Shown piece by piece: positions 52,231 to 63,692 of a stretch of 64,000 nt of DNA; within the stretch, counting starts at the first letter, position 1, and the number at the start of each line of letters is the position of its first letter. The position numbers were made by a program, and so were the translations under genes. The notes under the pieces were generated by a model. It was not told where the DNA came from and did not search any database. It saw only the letters and a program-made list of their open reading frames with translations. The stretch comes from Diplonema japonicum (lineage: Eukaryota > Euglenozoa > Diplonemea > Diplonemida > Diplonemidae), in the NCBI GenBank assembly GCA_964019335.1, contig OZ025695.1:1-64000 (forward strand), in the 5' to 3' direction.

Positions 52231-54471
52231 CTATCCTCTGTTGGGCTCTTTTACTACTCTGTAGAGCCGCACCATCCAGTTTGATGAAGTGAATGCTTCC
52301 TCGACCCGTGTTAAGCTAAAGTTCTTACGCCCGATGACAACCCTGCGGACCCTGTCGTAACCGAACTCCGACGGGCCGTTTGTACTGTTTGTCGACACTT
52401 CCCCAAAGCGGTGGTAGCACATCTTGTACATCATTGAGTTCAGCATTTTCGGCGATGCTGAACTGTCGACTGTGTAGCGACCGTGGTTTCCGTAGTAGTC
52501 GCTTTCCTGTGGAAGGTAGTCGACCCTTGCAGCTCACATACCTTAATCTCGGGATAAACAGACCCCGCGATCTTAATCATCCACAGGAACTTCCCGATGT
52601 CGTCTGACGAGTAGCCGATGACGCCACCAAAGATCACTAAGACGTAGTCAACATCCAGCTTCCTCCTGGAATAGTGTAATAAGGTGTGGGGTAGCATACA
52701 TAGTCCGGTAGCACTCTTCTTCGTCACTTGCAAGACATTTCCCAACGGTTGCGATGTGTGTGTTGTTCCATGTGTTGTTGTCCACGAGAGTTGTCCTGTT
52801 CGCCATCGTCGCCATCTGGTACCCGTAGTCCCACCATGACATGATCCTCGCATCGGATGCTGTGTTCTGTCTCAGCCAGTAGTACGCCTCTCTGTAGTCA
52901 TCGTAGAAAACCTGCTCACCAGTTGGGGCTTGGGTCCTGATAATGATGGACGGTGATGAGTACACTTCTGAGATGACCCATCTGCTGTGCACTGTGAAGA
53001 ACACCAGGCTCACGGTCATCAGCAGCAAAACTAAGTACTTTAACTTCTGCTCGATTGGTGGCCAGCGTTCCGCCGGCTTTTTTTCCCTCCCTGCGGGGGG
53101 CTTTGGCTGCTCGAATTCTTGGTTGCCAGGAATGAAGTACTTGTGCAGCGTGCGTGACATGGCAATACCCCCCAAGATGCACATGACAGGTGAAAGGATG
53201 AGAATCAAGCGGATCATGACACTCGAGAAGTACAACGCTGTGGCATAGTACAAGATGATGAAGATGGCAGCGTCTGTCCACTGCGCCATGCAGTACCACA
53301 TTCCTAAGGGTGCAATAAATGCCAGTACTGTCAAGTCGTACCAGAAGTTGGCCCAAGTAGCAGCCTGATGCTCAGAGACAGAGGCAACAATAGCAATCTT
53401 GTTCCCCCCAGGGTTCAGCAAGAAGGCAAACCTCCCATCGCCCCCACGAATATTCGCCAGCACCAACAAACACAAAACGGCCCCTGCGAGTGCGAACGAT
53501 AGTCCCTTCAGCATCGCCGTGAAATGTGTGCTGCTGAGGTGCGACTTCAGAAACCCTACAACACCGTACAGTTGCAGGAGCAGGAACACGATGTGCCCCA
53601 AGCCGTGCGTCGCGCTGAATATAGTTCTGAAGCCGATGAAAGGGAGCTGCAATGCCATCAAGGTTCCGAGCACGTGGAATATAGAATATGAGACGTACAG
53701 CCTGTGGGAGTACCTGCCCAGAAGGATCATTCCGTACACGTACACAGGCAGCAGGTTCGTGATGTAGATGTACCCACCCCACGTGGATATCATGAAGCCG
53801 TATGCAAGAGAAGAAATAGCTGCCCAGCGGAGGGACCCGAGGTTCACGGCCTTGACAAAGCAATAAAAGGTGTTGACGAGTGCGAAGATGGCAATGGCTT
53901 CGTTGTCATAAGAGCCTGCCACGCTGCGGGACGCGTATCCAGGAACCTGTGGTAATGAAAATTATTTTGTCACACATACGATGGCCATGAAGGCGGCAGC
54001 GCAGATGGCCGCACCGGTGTCGAAGGACTCCTTGGTGAGGAGGTAGGTTACGATGACGGTGTTGCCGGCAAAAACAGGTGCGAAGAAAACACAAACGTTC
54101 CTGATGTCAGCGTGGATGCTGAGCAAGTTCAGCGCGTAGTGGATAACACTGGCGGTGGCCATGAGGCCGGGGTACACAGTGTGACCGACCCACCTCCCAA
54201 GGGGGTACCACGCTAGAGTGTCGAACCAATTCATGAAGTCGGTCATGCCAGTGTTCGAGAGCTGCTTCGTGGACCGGAAGTTAAACTGCGGGTCGAATTC
54301 ATGAATGACGCTCTCGTATCGAACAACAGAAAACAAACGCACGCTGAATGCAAGGAAATAAAGCAAGATAAGAACTAGATACACTGTGACCTGCTGCCCC
54401 CGCGACAGCACGCCTCTTTCGTTCCTCGGCAGGTCTGCAGGCCCTTCAAAACGTCCCTCCATCTCGACCAT
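52231..54471 (-). CDS. STT3: Oligosaccharyltransferase catalytic subunit STT3
   Basis: 712 aa from four exons (54471-53980, 53946-52700, 52665-52542, 52506-52231); introns 33, 34, 35 nt. STT3 transfers the lipid-linked oligosaccharide to Asn of N-x-S/T sequons in the ER lumen. Seen: [13 protein letters not shown] with the first lumenal DxD-equivalent region (HEFDPQFN), [22 protein letters not shown] (the SVSEHQ loop), the signature [20 protein letters not shown], and [20 protein letters not shown]. About 12 hydrophobic helices precede the soluble lumenal domain. The protein fits the single-subunit type or the core of a larger complex. CACCAG lies 3 nt before the chosen ATG. Confidence 0.97.
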
Positions 54472-54995
54472 TCCCTGGTGTAAAATATCAATCATAATCA
54501 TAAGCAAGCAGCGGAAGAAACAAAAAAAAAAAAAAATACTAAAGCGGATAGAGATAAATGGGAAGGACGAGGGAGGTGTGGGGGGGAAGTTTCTTCCATT
54601 TGTTTCTCTTTCTTTTTTTTCTTTCAAAGACAGTCCGGGTTGCAGGCACACAAGCGAATAAAAAAAAAAAAGAAAACAAAAAAAAAAAGAAATCACTATG
54701 GGGAGGGGAGAAGTGTTAGCAACACGACTCCTCAGAAAAAACCCCTTTCAAGCTTACAGTGGACGAGGAAAGATTGGCTTGAACAAAAAAAAATGGAAAA
54801 AAATGAGGGAACAAAAGGGGTGACATCAAGGTTCGCGGAACAGCAGCAAGGCTACAAAAAAACAAAGAAAGAAAAGAAAAAAAAGAGGAAAAAAAAAAGA
54901 AAAAGAGAAAAAAAAAAAAGAAAAAAACGAAGGAAACGGGATAAAGTTCTTTCAAAAAAAAGGGGGTGCATTCTCTTTCCCATAGTTCGGCCACC

Positions 54996-55041
<46 letters not shown>

Positions 55042-55134
55042 CATTTGTTACAAATTCCTCCTAATTGAGTAAACACACTATCTGTCTTTAAAAAAAAAAA
55101 AAAAAAGAGTTTGGTTATCGTTCCCTACACTACA
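54472..55134. other. Intergenic spacer with A-tracts
   Basis: Lys-rich ORFs here are translations of poly-A; a run of about 42 A lies near 54999-55040. No gene seen. Confidence 0.65.
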
Positions 55135-58100
55135 CTATGCCTTCTTCTCAACTGTGGCGGCGTAGGTGGCATCGGCAATGCAGATGTTGAACTTCACGGG
55201 GGGCAGACTCTCCGGTGTTTCGTCTTCAGCATCACTCCAGTTGACATGCATGACAGCAGTGGTAGCTGCGCCTGGAGCGAGCGTTGCGATAGTAGTGAAA
55301 GGGATGACGGTTACATCTTCTGTCTCGCCTTCCCCGTAGCACAGACCCTCGAGGGCTGAAGAGCTGCTGTTCGTGAACCGGACACGCACCACAGTCATGT
55401 CGTCGTACTCACCCTCCTCATCGGGAAGGCAGTACTCTGCCTTCACACCCGCTGCCTCTGTACCAGAGGACATCTGGTACCACACTGCGCTGTCGTTCGC
55501 TTCCGACTTCTTTTCCTGCACTTCCTTTTTAGGGCTCTTATCGATCTCTGCCTGCCCGAAGCCCCACGCGCTCGCCAATGGGTCGCTCGTGTCGACGTGT
55601 TTCTTGGTCTCACTCTTCACAACCTCGCTCTTCGTGGCCGACGGCGTGAAGTCCCCCATGAACTGCAGCAGGTCCGTCGGTTTTTCTTCTTTCTTCTTCA
55701 CAGGCTCCGAGCTCTTCACAGCCTTCTTCGATTCTGTATTTTTGCTTTCTTGCTTCTTCACCGGCTTCTTCTTCTTCACAGGCTCCGAGCTGTTTTTTTT
55801 TTATTTTTTATATGAGCTTGTCCGAAAAAAAATGTCAACAAATGACCCTCTTTTGCAACGGAAAATCCTCGGAAAATTTAAGTACAAAAGTAGTCCGACA
55901 CCACTTTGTGTGCAGAATTGCAGTCTAAGTGTGTTCACCATATAGGTCACAATGCACGCCGTTTGTTTCATTTCTAAAACGCACGTGCAAAAACATGCTT
56001 TTTAGAATGGTTTTTTTTAGTTTGTCATCCGGAAATTGTAAATGACCCAGGCTCCATATTCCTTTTTTGTTTTCAATGAAAAGCGAGAAGAAATGGACGC
56101 AGATGGGAAATCTGTGAAATTTAGGGGGTCATTTTGGGTGGTTTGGGCTCTTTATCACAATTAAATGGGGTGGGGAAAATACTGCCATTTTGGCCTATTT
56201 TAGGCTACAATGCCCATTTTAGGCTAAAATCCCTTAAGGGCCCTTTAAAAGCAAACTTCTCAATTTATAATTTGTCATGAGTAAGAAAAAAAATGACAAA
56301 CCTCAGCAGATGGGTAGAGAATGCATGTATGGCCCCAAAGATACCGATGTTGAGCAGGCAAGTGTTAAGAATTGGGTTTTCAGGAAAATGGGCCTTTTAG
56401 GCCAATTCCCTTAGGAGCCCCTCGAAAAAGCAAAAAATAGGTCTAAAAAAACCGGTTTTTTGGGGGCTATGCAACGCCATATATTTTTCGTTAAGTACTT
56501 TTAACAGTAACCCGGCCCTGGGTTGTACCCAGGGGTCACAAAGGTGTGTGTTCGTGCTGCATTTCAAGCTTTTAAACTGCATTTTAAACATTTTTCGTCG
56601 TTTTTCTGACCTCTGTTTTTCGCTTCCCAGGGGCAGCCGGTTGCAAAGCCTGCCACCCTCATGGCAAAACAAGCATCGCAATTGAAAGAACGGCAACTGG
56701 TACACCATATATGTCATCTTCCTATGGTTGCATGCTGCCCTTTTTTTGCTCAGATAATCAAAACAAGAAATTTTCGGAGGTGCCCAAAAAAGTGTTGACA
56801 TTTTTTTTCGGACGAGCTCATATAAAGCTTTTTCGTTTTTCTACGCACACCTCTCTGACTCTGTTTCCGTCTCTGTCTCCTCCGTGTCCTCCGATTCGCT
56901 CTCGGACTCGCTCTCAGATTCCGAGTCTGTGTCGCTCTGCACTTCACGCTTCTTGCGGACGACACTCTTTTTACTCTTTCGGTGTTTTGCAGAATCGCTG
57001 GAGTCGCTGTGTTTGCGTGCTGTGTGTTCTTGCTACATACTCGCTGGAGTAGAAGGAGTCACTGTCGCTATTGCTGTCACTATCGCTGTCACTGTCACTG
57101 TCCGAGCTGTCGGTGTAGTTCATGTGGTCATCGCGCACAGCAGGGTCTGTTCAAATGTGAGTGTTGTGCACATGCATACCAGGTTGCTTAGTCGGGAAGT
57201 CGCAGAGCGGGATATACCCTGAGACTGCGTTGTTCAGAACATGAGAGAGGGATCCTGTTTGAAACCTCAGCCTGTCCTCACCGGGGTCTGCGAAGTCAGC
57301 CTCCTGCTTGGCGACTGCGAAGATCATTCTTGCTTTTTCATGTAGCTCCGAGGTCTGAGTTGAGATGGTGTGACCTGCTTTGCTGTGCATACCTCGTCGA
57401 TGAGGATCTTCTTTGCGAGCCTCGCCCTGTCTCGCAGTGTGAAGGACTCGTCGTACTTTACGAGAGTCATCAGGTAGTTGAAGCACTCCTTGATCCTGTC
57501 CCGCACACGCTCCTCCTGTTGTGTTGTGTTGTGCATTCTTCTTGCCTAACGTACCTCATATTCGTGAATCATAAGCTTCGATCCGAGGATGATTATTTGC
57601 TGTTTCACGCTGTTCTCTTCCTTGGCGAATGTTTTCAGCAGCGTCCTGAAAGTGTCAGGACCGACCTGCGCTACCTGCGGCACCTTCAGGTACTCGCCCA
57701 CAAGCCACACGATGGACGCCCTTGCGACAGGAAGCTGTGTGACGTGAGGGTCTTGACACCGAGCATACCTCCAGTGACTCCAGCAGCCTGGTCAGTCTCA
57801 GGATGATCTTCCCCTGCCCAGAGGTTACCTTCTGCAGCAGGTGGCGCGTCACGACTACACTCTCTCCAACAACGATCTCTGTTGTGGGTGACGGCAAGCA
57901 GCAGCATACCATTGGGGTGTGTCGTGAGCTCGGCTAGTGTTGTGAGGCACGTGTCGCTAACATCATGGTTGTTGAAGGCCACACGCCCTAAGGCATGCAC
58001 AGTGCCCCCTAGCAGGTCCTCAGGGGCGTTGTGAAGGTACACCTTGAACTCGCTTATTACGGAGTTCACGTTAGTAGAGTCCTGCAGTGGGTTGGTAAGA

Positions 58101-58493
58101 AGTCACTCGGCATACCGCCAGCAGCGCAAGGATGTCAATCTTCATTTGCTGTGTGAAGGCAGGGTCCGCGGGGGTGACGTAGAATTGCTTGATGTACGGA
58201 CGGAACGCCGCAGGGCGCTGCTTCGCAAGGGAATGGATGACACTGTTGTGAGTTAATGGTTGTTTGGTACATACATCAACGCGATGTACTGGCGCTCTCT
58301 AGTAGACCGCAGCACTCTAAGAAGGGCCTTTCCAATCTTCGACGAGAACTCGACCTGAGGAGCTAAGTGGAGGTACAAGGAGGCGACTGCGACAACGACT
58401 GCATGGTTGCCAGACTGGAGAAGGGGCAGGGTGCTGGTGAGAAGCAGTCTGTGATCTTCGTCCATCTCGTACTCCACATAATCTTCGTCATCA

Positions 58494-58524
<31 letters not shown>

Positions 58525-59350
58525 TTTCCTCGTCGGAGCCGTAGAACTTGGTCTTCTTCCTGTACCCCTCTTTGAAAGGTGACAAGAACTGCGTCCGGGC
58601 GTAGCGGACGAGGACGTTGAGCAGCACAACCTGCCCCCACTCGTCCACCTGTGCTATGTTGCGTACCAGTTTCCTGTAGTGCCTGTGAATTAGCTCGTAG
58701 TTCTCGGGGCACACAGCGCAGAAGGCATGCGCCGCAGCGCCGTGCACGGTGGGGCTGTTGTCACCAAGGAGCTGGTCGACGAGGGAGACAAGCTGGGGCT
58801 TTTCGTCCTGGTTAAGGTGGTAGATCTTTGGTACCGCGAGGGCAGCTGCCTTGCGTACCCACGGGGAAGGGTCGTTGGTGCATTTCCGTATCGCTAAGAG
58901 GACAATCTGCACGATGATAGGAACCCTGATGCTGCTGAGCACCCTGAGAGACAAGGCACGAACGTGCTGCGACTTATCGGTCATGTCCTTCTGGAAGTGT
59001 GCAATGGACAGCAGCGCCTCGTCGTGCTTCTCCTCTGCGTAGTGTATCACGTACAGGTACACGAGCTTCTTCACCTCAAGGCTCTGGCTCGCAACGTTCT
59101 TGACAACGGCAGGGAAGAACTCGCTCACATCTTTGCCCTTCGAGAGCTGCGCAATGATCTTCTTCATTGCCTCCAACTTTGCCACTACGCTGTTCGAATT
59201 CAGCTGGCGGATGAGGGTCTCATTTTTTGTCGTCGCGTTGAAGTACTGCGCATCACTCAGAAGCCTCTTAGGGGCCTTCAGGTTAGGTAACTTCTGCTGC
59301 AGCTGAGACACTGCATGTGCCGCGGCAGCCATTTTCTCACCCTTCTGCAT
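55135..59350 (-). CDS. AP3B1: AP-3 complex beta subunit
   Basis: 959 aa from ten exons (59350-58275, 58242-58116, 58081-57910, 57878-57769, 57734-57555, 57515-57393, 57354-57180, 57146-57041, 57006-56851, 55789-55135). Eight introns are 31-39 nt; the ninth is 1061 nt because it contains a transposon. The adaptin trunk is highly conserved: EFFPAVVKNVASQSLEVKKL, ALSLRVLSSIRVPIIVQIV, WGQVVLLNVLVRYARTQFLS and TGSLSHVLNNAVSGY. The hinge is the acidic Ser/Asp/Glu run typical of AP-3 beta, followed by a Lys-rich part and a C-terminal ear. AP-3 sorts cargo from endosomes to lysosome-related organelles. CTTCAG lies 4 nt before ATG. Confidence 0.96.
55811..56822. mobile_element. 1.0-kb TIR transposon inside the last AP-3 beta intron
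   Basis: 32-bp termini TATATGAGCTTGTCCG...AATGTCAACA (55809-55840) and TGTTGACA...CGGACGAGCTCATATA (56793-56824) are inverted copies with one mismatch; TA is the likely target duplication. No transposase is present; the 134-aa minus ORF (56397-56801) shows no conserved domain. The host intron keeps GTGTGCG and ...AACAG at its ends, and without the insert it would be about 48 nt. Confidence 0.92.
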
Positions 59351-59554
59351 GGCACTGAAGGCGGAGGTGAAAGATGCAAAGAATCCAGTCGTAGCTCACG
59401 AGAGGCACATGGGGTCCAATCTTGAGCGCCTCCATGCAAGGGCGTCAGTAGAATGAAAAAAGACAAATAAAAAATAAAAGCGTGCGAACAGGAACACCAA
59501 CCCAGAGAAAAGTTAGAAACTTATATTAAAAGAAAAAAGCAAAGCTAAAAAAAC

Positions 59555-60525
59555 TCACAGCTTGGACGGGAAGTCCTCTTTAAGCCTTCTGAGGAGCTCG
59601 TTGTCGCGCTTGCCAGCAACCTCCTTCACCTTCTCGGGTGTCCAGTCATAATTCCCCTTCAGGTTCTTCACACCACACCTCCCTTGGCTGACTAGCTCGT
59701 CCGAGCGTTCGTCACGTTTGTAAGCACCCAACTGCGGGAAGAAGGTGGCGTGCGTCTTCTGGATGAGGTCCACACCAGCAAAGTCGCCCACCTGGAAGGG
59801 CCCGATCTGGTTAAGGCGACGGCCGAACCTGTGGAAAAAAAAAGGACTGCAAAAAAGAAAAAAAAAGATGCAACCCCATACCCGTTGGTCACAGCACCGT
59901 CAACAGCATCGTGCGTGGCAACACCCTCCTTCACGAGGTGCATAGCTTCTCTATACAAAGCAGCCTGAAGTCTTGCTGCAAGGAAGCCCTGGATTTCCTT
60001 TTTAAGGACCACCGGCTTCTTGTTCACGGTCAGAAGATACGTGTGCACTGCCTTCACGGATGACACATCAGACTGCGGTGCAGGGCACAGCTCCACGAGG
60101 GGGACAAGGTGGGCGGGGCCGATGAAGTGTGCGGCGATGAACCTGTGCGGGGTGTTGAGCCCCTGCGCGATGGCTGCCACGGAGAGTGACGACGTGTTGG
60201 TGCACATGATGCACGATGCAGGGCACAGCTCCTCGACCTGCTTGAACACCTTGTTCTTGATCTTCACGTCCTCGATGATGGCCTCGAACACAAAGTCAGC
60301 GTCGCAAACAGCCTCCCGCATTGTGGCGGCAGGCCTGATGCTGCCCCCAGCCACCCCGATGCTAGCATTGTTGAGGAAGGCGACCAACCCCTCCGCCGCA
60401 ACCACACCCTCTGAAAGCTGCTTGGTGTTCGTGTCGTACATCTTAACAGTGCTCCCGCCGTTGGCGCAGCAGGCCGCGATGCCCCGCCCCATCATGCCAC
60501 TGCCGATCACCGCGATGTGTACCAT
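59555..60525 (-). CDS. 3-hydroxyacyl-CoA dehydrogenase-family enzyme with C-terminal SKL
   Basis: 305 aa from two exons (60525-59882 and 59828-59555); the 53-nt intron is pyrimidine-rich and restores VTNGFGRRLNQIGPF. The NAD-binding fold starts VIGSGMMGRGIAACCANGG, the catalytic region includes NTSSLSVAAIAQ and HFIGPAHLVPLVELCP (His of the HFxxP motif), and the C-terminal dimer domain is GDFAGVDLI. The sequence fits single-domain HADH or L-gulonate 3-dehydrogenase (CRYL1) enzymes. The protein ends in Ser-Lys-Leu, a canonical PTS1, so peroxisomal location is likely. It acts in beta-oxidation or uronate metabolism. Confidence 0.9.
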
Positions 60526-60607
60526 TGTTACTTTTTCTTTTTTTTCCTTTTTTGTTCTTTATATCCAGAAAGGAAACAAAAAAAAAAATAAAAAAAAAAA
60601 CCTAATA

Positions 60608-61102
60608 CTACAATCTATCAAAGTGTTCTTGTGTCATCACGAAGCCATCGGTGAGTGTGGCAGAAGGAACACCTGCACCACTGGGCGGGACAGCGATGTC
60701 GACAGTGAGGTCGATAACATCAGGGCGTGGCGGAGAGTGGGGTTGTTGGGACTCGAGTGCCTGTGCGTGCTTCTCGTTGTCCTGCTGCTGCTGAAGGATC
60801 AGATTGACCATTTCTGAGACAACATCCTCGCGATCGACACGTGGCGTGCAGACCTCGCAGCAGTCTCTCAGGACATCGTGAATGCAGAGCCTTTCGGGAT
60901 GGCTGCTTCCTTGCCGTTTTCTAGTGACACTTCTCCCCTCTTGAGCTTCTTCCAGCTCTTTCCGCATCCTCCTGACCTCCTTCTCCAGCGCGGTGTTTCT
61001 CACCTCAGCGTAACTTCTTCCAACTTCATTGGGCTCTAACCCCCTTAGCCTCTGCACCTCTCTTAACTCCCCTCGAAGTGCTTTCTCATCGTCACTATTC
61101 AT
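60608..61102 (-). CDS. Small coiled-coil protein with Cys-rich motif and SUMO-interaction-like sequence
   Basis: 164 aa, no intron. The N-terminal half is a coiled coil (LEKEVRRMRKELEEAQEG). A compact Cys/His cluster, LCIHDVLRDCCEVC, could bind zinc. Near the end, DVIDLTVD matches the hydrophobic core plus acidic flank of a SUMO-interacting motif. No family recognised. Confidence 0.6.
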   Translation of the reverse strand: MNSDDEKALRGELREVQRLRGLEPNEVGRSYAEVRNTALEKEVRRMRKELEEAQEGRSVTRKRQGSSHPERLCIHDVLRDCCEVCTPRVDREDVVSEMVNLILQQQQDNEKHAQALESQQPHSPPRPDVIDLTVDIAVPPSGAGVPSATLTDGFVMTQEHFDRL

Positions 61103-61307
61103 GCCGCCCTTTTCGAGGGCTTTCCTTTACTTCTGCTTATACATATTTTACAGAAGGAGGGGAGGGGGGGAAACAAAGAAAAGGTGTCATGGTTAAAAGA
61201 AAAGAGGAAAAAAAAAAGGAAAAAAAAAAGGAGGAAGGACTGAAGGGGGGTGGGAGATGCTAACCCGGTAGAACAAGGGGTCTACCTCACACGAAGAAGT
61301 AAACAAA
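61103..61307. other. Intergenic spacer
   Basis: Upstream of the small coiled-coil gene; only A- and T-rich tracts, plus an ATAAGCAG about 32 nt before its ATG. Confidence 0.5.
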
Positions 61308-61491
61308 TACTGTAAAAACAATTTAAATTACCAGAAGTAAAACTTCCGGTCCGCTGGTAACTTTTTCTTCCGGATGTTTTTTTTTTTTTTTTTTTTTTTT
61401 TTTCCAAGCACCCAAAACAACTGGATTTGCGGGAAAAGGTATGAAGACCCCCCCACGAAATCTTCCTTCCGGAATTAATTGTTTTACAGTA
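61308..61491. mobile_element. 184-bp MITE with CTGTAAAAACAAT termini
   Basis: Begins TA-CTGTAAAAACAATTTAAATT and ends AATTAATTGTTTTACAG-TA. The termini match the 1.14-kb element at 12478-13617 (CTGTAAAAC), so the two probably belong to one TIR superfamily. A long T-run sits inside; no coding capacity. Confidence 0.75.
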
Positions 61492-62381
61492 AACCTTATT
61501 TTTTTTTTAAATGAAATGTGTCGGTCAATTTTATTTTATTTTCTTTTTTTAAAAGGTCTTTAGATGTTTTTTGTTTCAAAAACCCGGGCTTTTTTCGTTC
61601 CCTGTCCAAAATTGAGCATCTAACCCCAATTATTGTGGATACCAAAAAGGGGGCCATCTGGATCAGATACAACCCTCAGATTTACACCCCAACCACTTGG
61701 TGGTACCGGACGGCCTTTGACAATGCAGAAATAAGGATTTTCTGCCTCGACAAACAGCGGTTCAAGACTTTTGGAAAAATGTGAAGGAGAACGCGAGGAA
61801 AGAAAAGGAAAAGAGGAGAGGGGGAAAAGAGAAAAAAAGAAGGGGGGGTAAAAAACAGTCGGAACCAGTGATATTAGCTTTAATTTCTTTTTTGATTCTT
61901 CTTTTTTTTCTTCTTCTTTTTTCAGTTTGCGCCCAGCACTTCAGAGGGTGCACTTGGTCCTGTCTTCTTTCCTTTTCTTCTTTTTTCGTCCCCTTCCTTT
62001 CTTTCTTGAGTCATGATAGCCTAAAGCCAATGGCCTTTGTTCCTTTTTTCTTTTCTTCTTGTTTTTTTAAAGCGATTCCCAGCAAAGTAACTACGTGTGC
62101 AGCCGCGCGAGGCACATTGAAGCAAATATTAATTTTACGGACCAAGGCACATATGTCTCATTTTTCTTTTTATTTTCTTCCAATTTTTTTTTTTGTACTT
62201 CCAAGTGTGGGGAGGGAAAGAGAAAAATAGATTAAAATAAATAAGAGAGATGGGTGGAAAGAAAAATAAAATAAAATAAAAATGCAAGTTGCGTGCGAAC
62301 GTGACTCTGCTTAACCGTAGCAGGGAAATACCCTTTTTTTTCTCTTCCTGTTCTTCTTTCTTTTTCTTCTTCTTCTTTATC
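61492..62381. other. Intergenic A+T-rich spacer
   Basis: No gene seen; short Phe- and Lys-rich ORFs only. A GC-balanced patch at 61600-61760 on the + strand lacks clear homology. Confidence 0.6.
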
Positions 62382-63692
62382 CTACTCAAGGCTGACAGGG
62401 TCTTCACCTTTGTATACAATTGTGACTTCTCTACCGCCCTCATCGAGAGAGATCCTGCCCGCCTCAAGAACTGCGGTCATCTGTGAAGTTGTGAACACCA
62501 CGTGCCGTCATACCTTAAGTGTGCTGCGCCCAGTGGGCAGGTCGAAGTCATATGACTCAGGTGTGGCTTCCTCGTTGTTGATGGCCGTGGCTGCCTCCAC
62601 GAAGCTCTCGAAGCTCAAGTATCCGTACCCATGCCGGCCGCAGTACCTCCCCTTCGCGTCGGCCTTGTTTCTGATGTAAAGCGGGTTCAAGGAAGCGAAC
62701 CTTTCCCCATCAGCGCCCACGGTGTACCCGCGGTGGCATTGGTCGGCCGTCACCTCGCCCTTCTCCATCAGACAGAAGAACCTCTGCTGCGAGTGCACAT
62801 CGGACTCCCCTGCCGTCCACGACGCTGTGTACACAGCAGTCCCCATCCCGCCTGCGTTGTTCTTCCACACCACAGTCAGGGTGATGGTGTCCTCGCACGG
62901 CCTGCCAAGGATCTCCTCCGCGACACCTGTCGACGCCACCGCACGCACCGAGACAGGGACCGCAATGCCTGTCATGGCCCACACGTGGAAGTCGATGTGA
63001 TGGGAGTTCAGATAGTAGCTGATGTCAGAGCTGATGCCCGCCCATGCTTTGAAGGTCTGCAGCTGTAGCTTCGGCTGCGACATGTAACTTGTGAAGTGGT
63101 TGAACCTTCCGAGGTCCCGCATCCTGGCGCAGGCGTCGTTGTAGACGGGGTCGAAGCGCTTGTGCACCTCGACCTGCAAGAGAACACCCTTCTCCCTTGC
63201 CTTGTCGACGAGTGCCTGGTGCTCCTTGAGGGTCTTGACCACAGGCTTGGTGACCATGACGTGCAGACCCCTCTCAAGGGCGGCGAGGCAGATGTCGAAG
63301 TGCGTGTCGTCAGGTGTGAAGACGGAGCAGATGTCGCCAGGCTTGAAGGCCTGAAGGGCATCCAGGTAGGCATCGGGCTTGCACGCCACGTCCTCTGCTG
63401 GGAAACATTCAAAGTCGGTGGACATGCCTGTGAAGGTGATGTTCTTCTTGAAGTGGTCACGGATTTGCTGGAACTTTGGTCCGCTTCTGCCGCATAGTGC
63501 GATCCTGTCCCCGACTAGCCCCCTCGAGCGCAGGTCGAAGTGCACCACACCTACCACACCCATGCTTTTGTCACTCTTGCTGCCCCCCGACCCTGTCCAC
63601 CCTGTGGTGTACTCGCCTGTCCCGAACAGAATCGTATTCGGCACCTTCTTCGCCTTCTTCCCATTCGCCACCTCTGTGCTCGTCAGGGTCAT
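62382..63692 (-). CDS. Gfo/Idh/MocA-family sugar oxidoreductase
   Basis: 425 aa from two exons (63692-62515 and 62481-62382), 33-nt intron. A nucleotide-binding N-terminal part contains ILFGTGEYTTG and SVFTPDDTHFDICLAALERG, then the MVTKPVVKTL segment in which the family's E/D-K-P motif is TKP. QVEVHKRFDPVYNDA and the downstream SHHIDFHVWAM carry the substrate-binding His residues of the family. D-galacturonate/uronate reduction is one possible role given overall look, but the substrate is not provable. The start at 63692 lies 10 nt after CAACAG. It is the most upstream gene of the array within this window. Confidence 0.85.

Noticed and set aside
56397-56801. 134-aa minus ORF inside the AP-3 intronic element as a transposase
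   Set aside because: No DDE/D pattern or helix-turn-helix seen; composition fits chance translation.
55135-59350. AP-3 beta taken as a pseudogene disrupted by a transposon
   Set aside because: The insert lies between intact splice sites, and joining exons 9 and 10 keeps the frame through the hinge into the ear.
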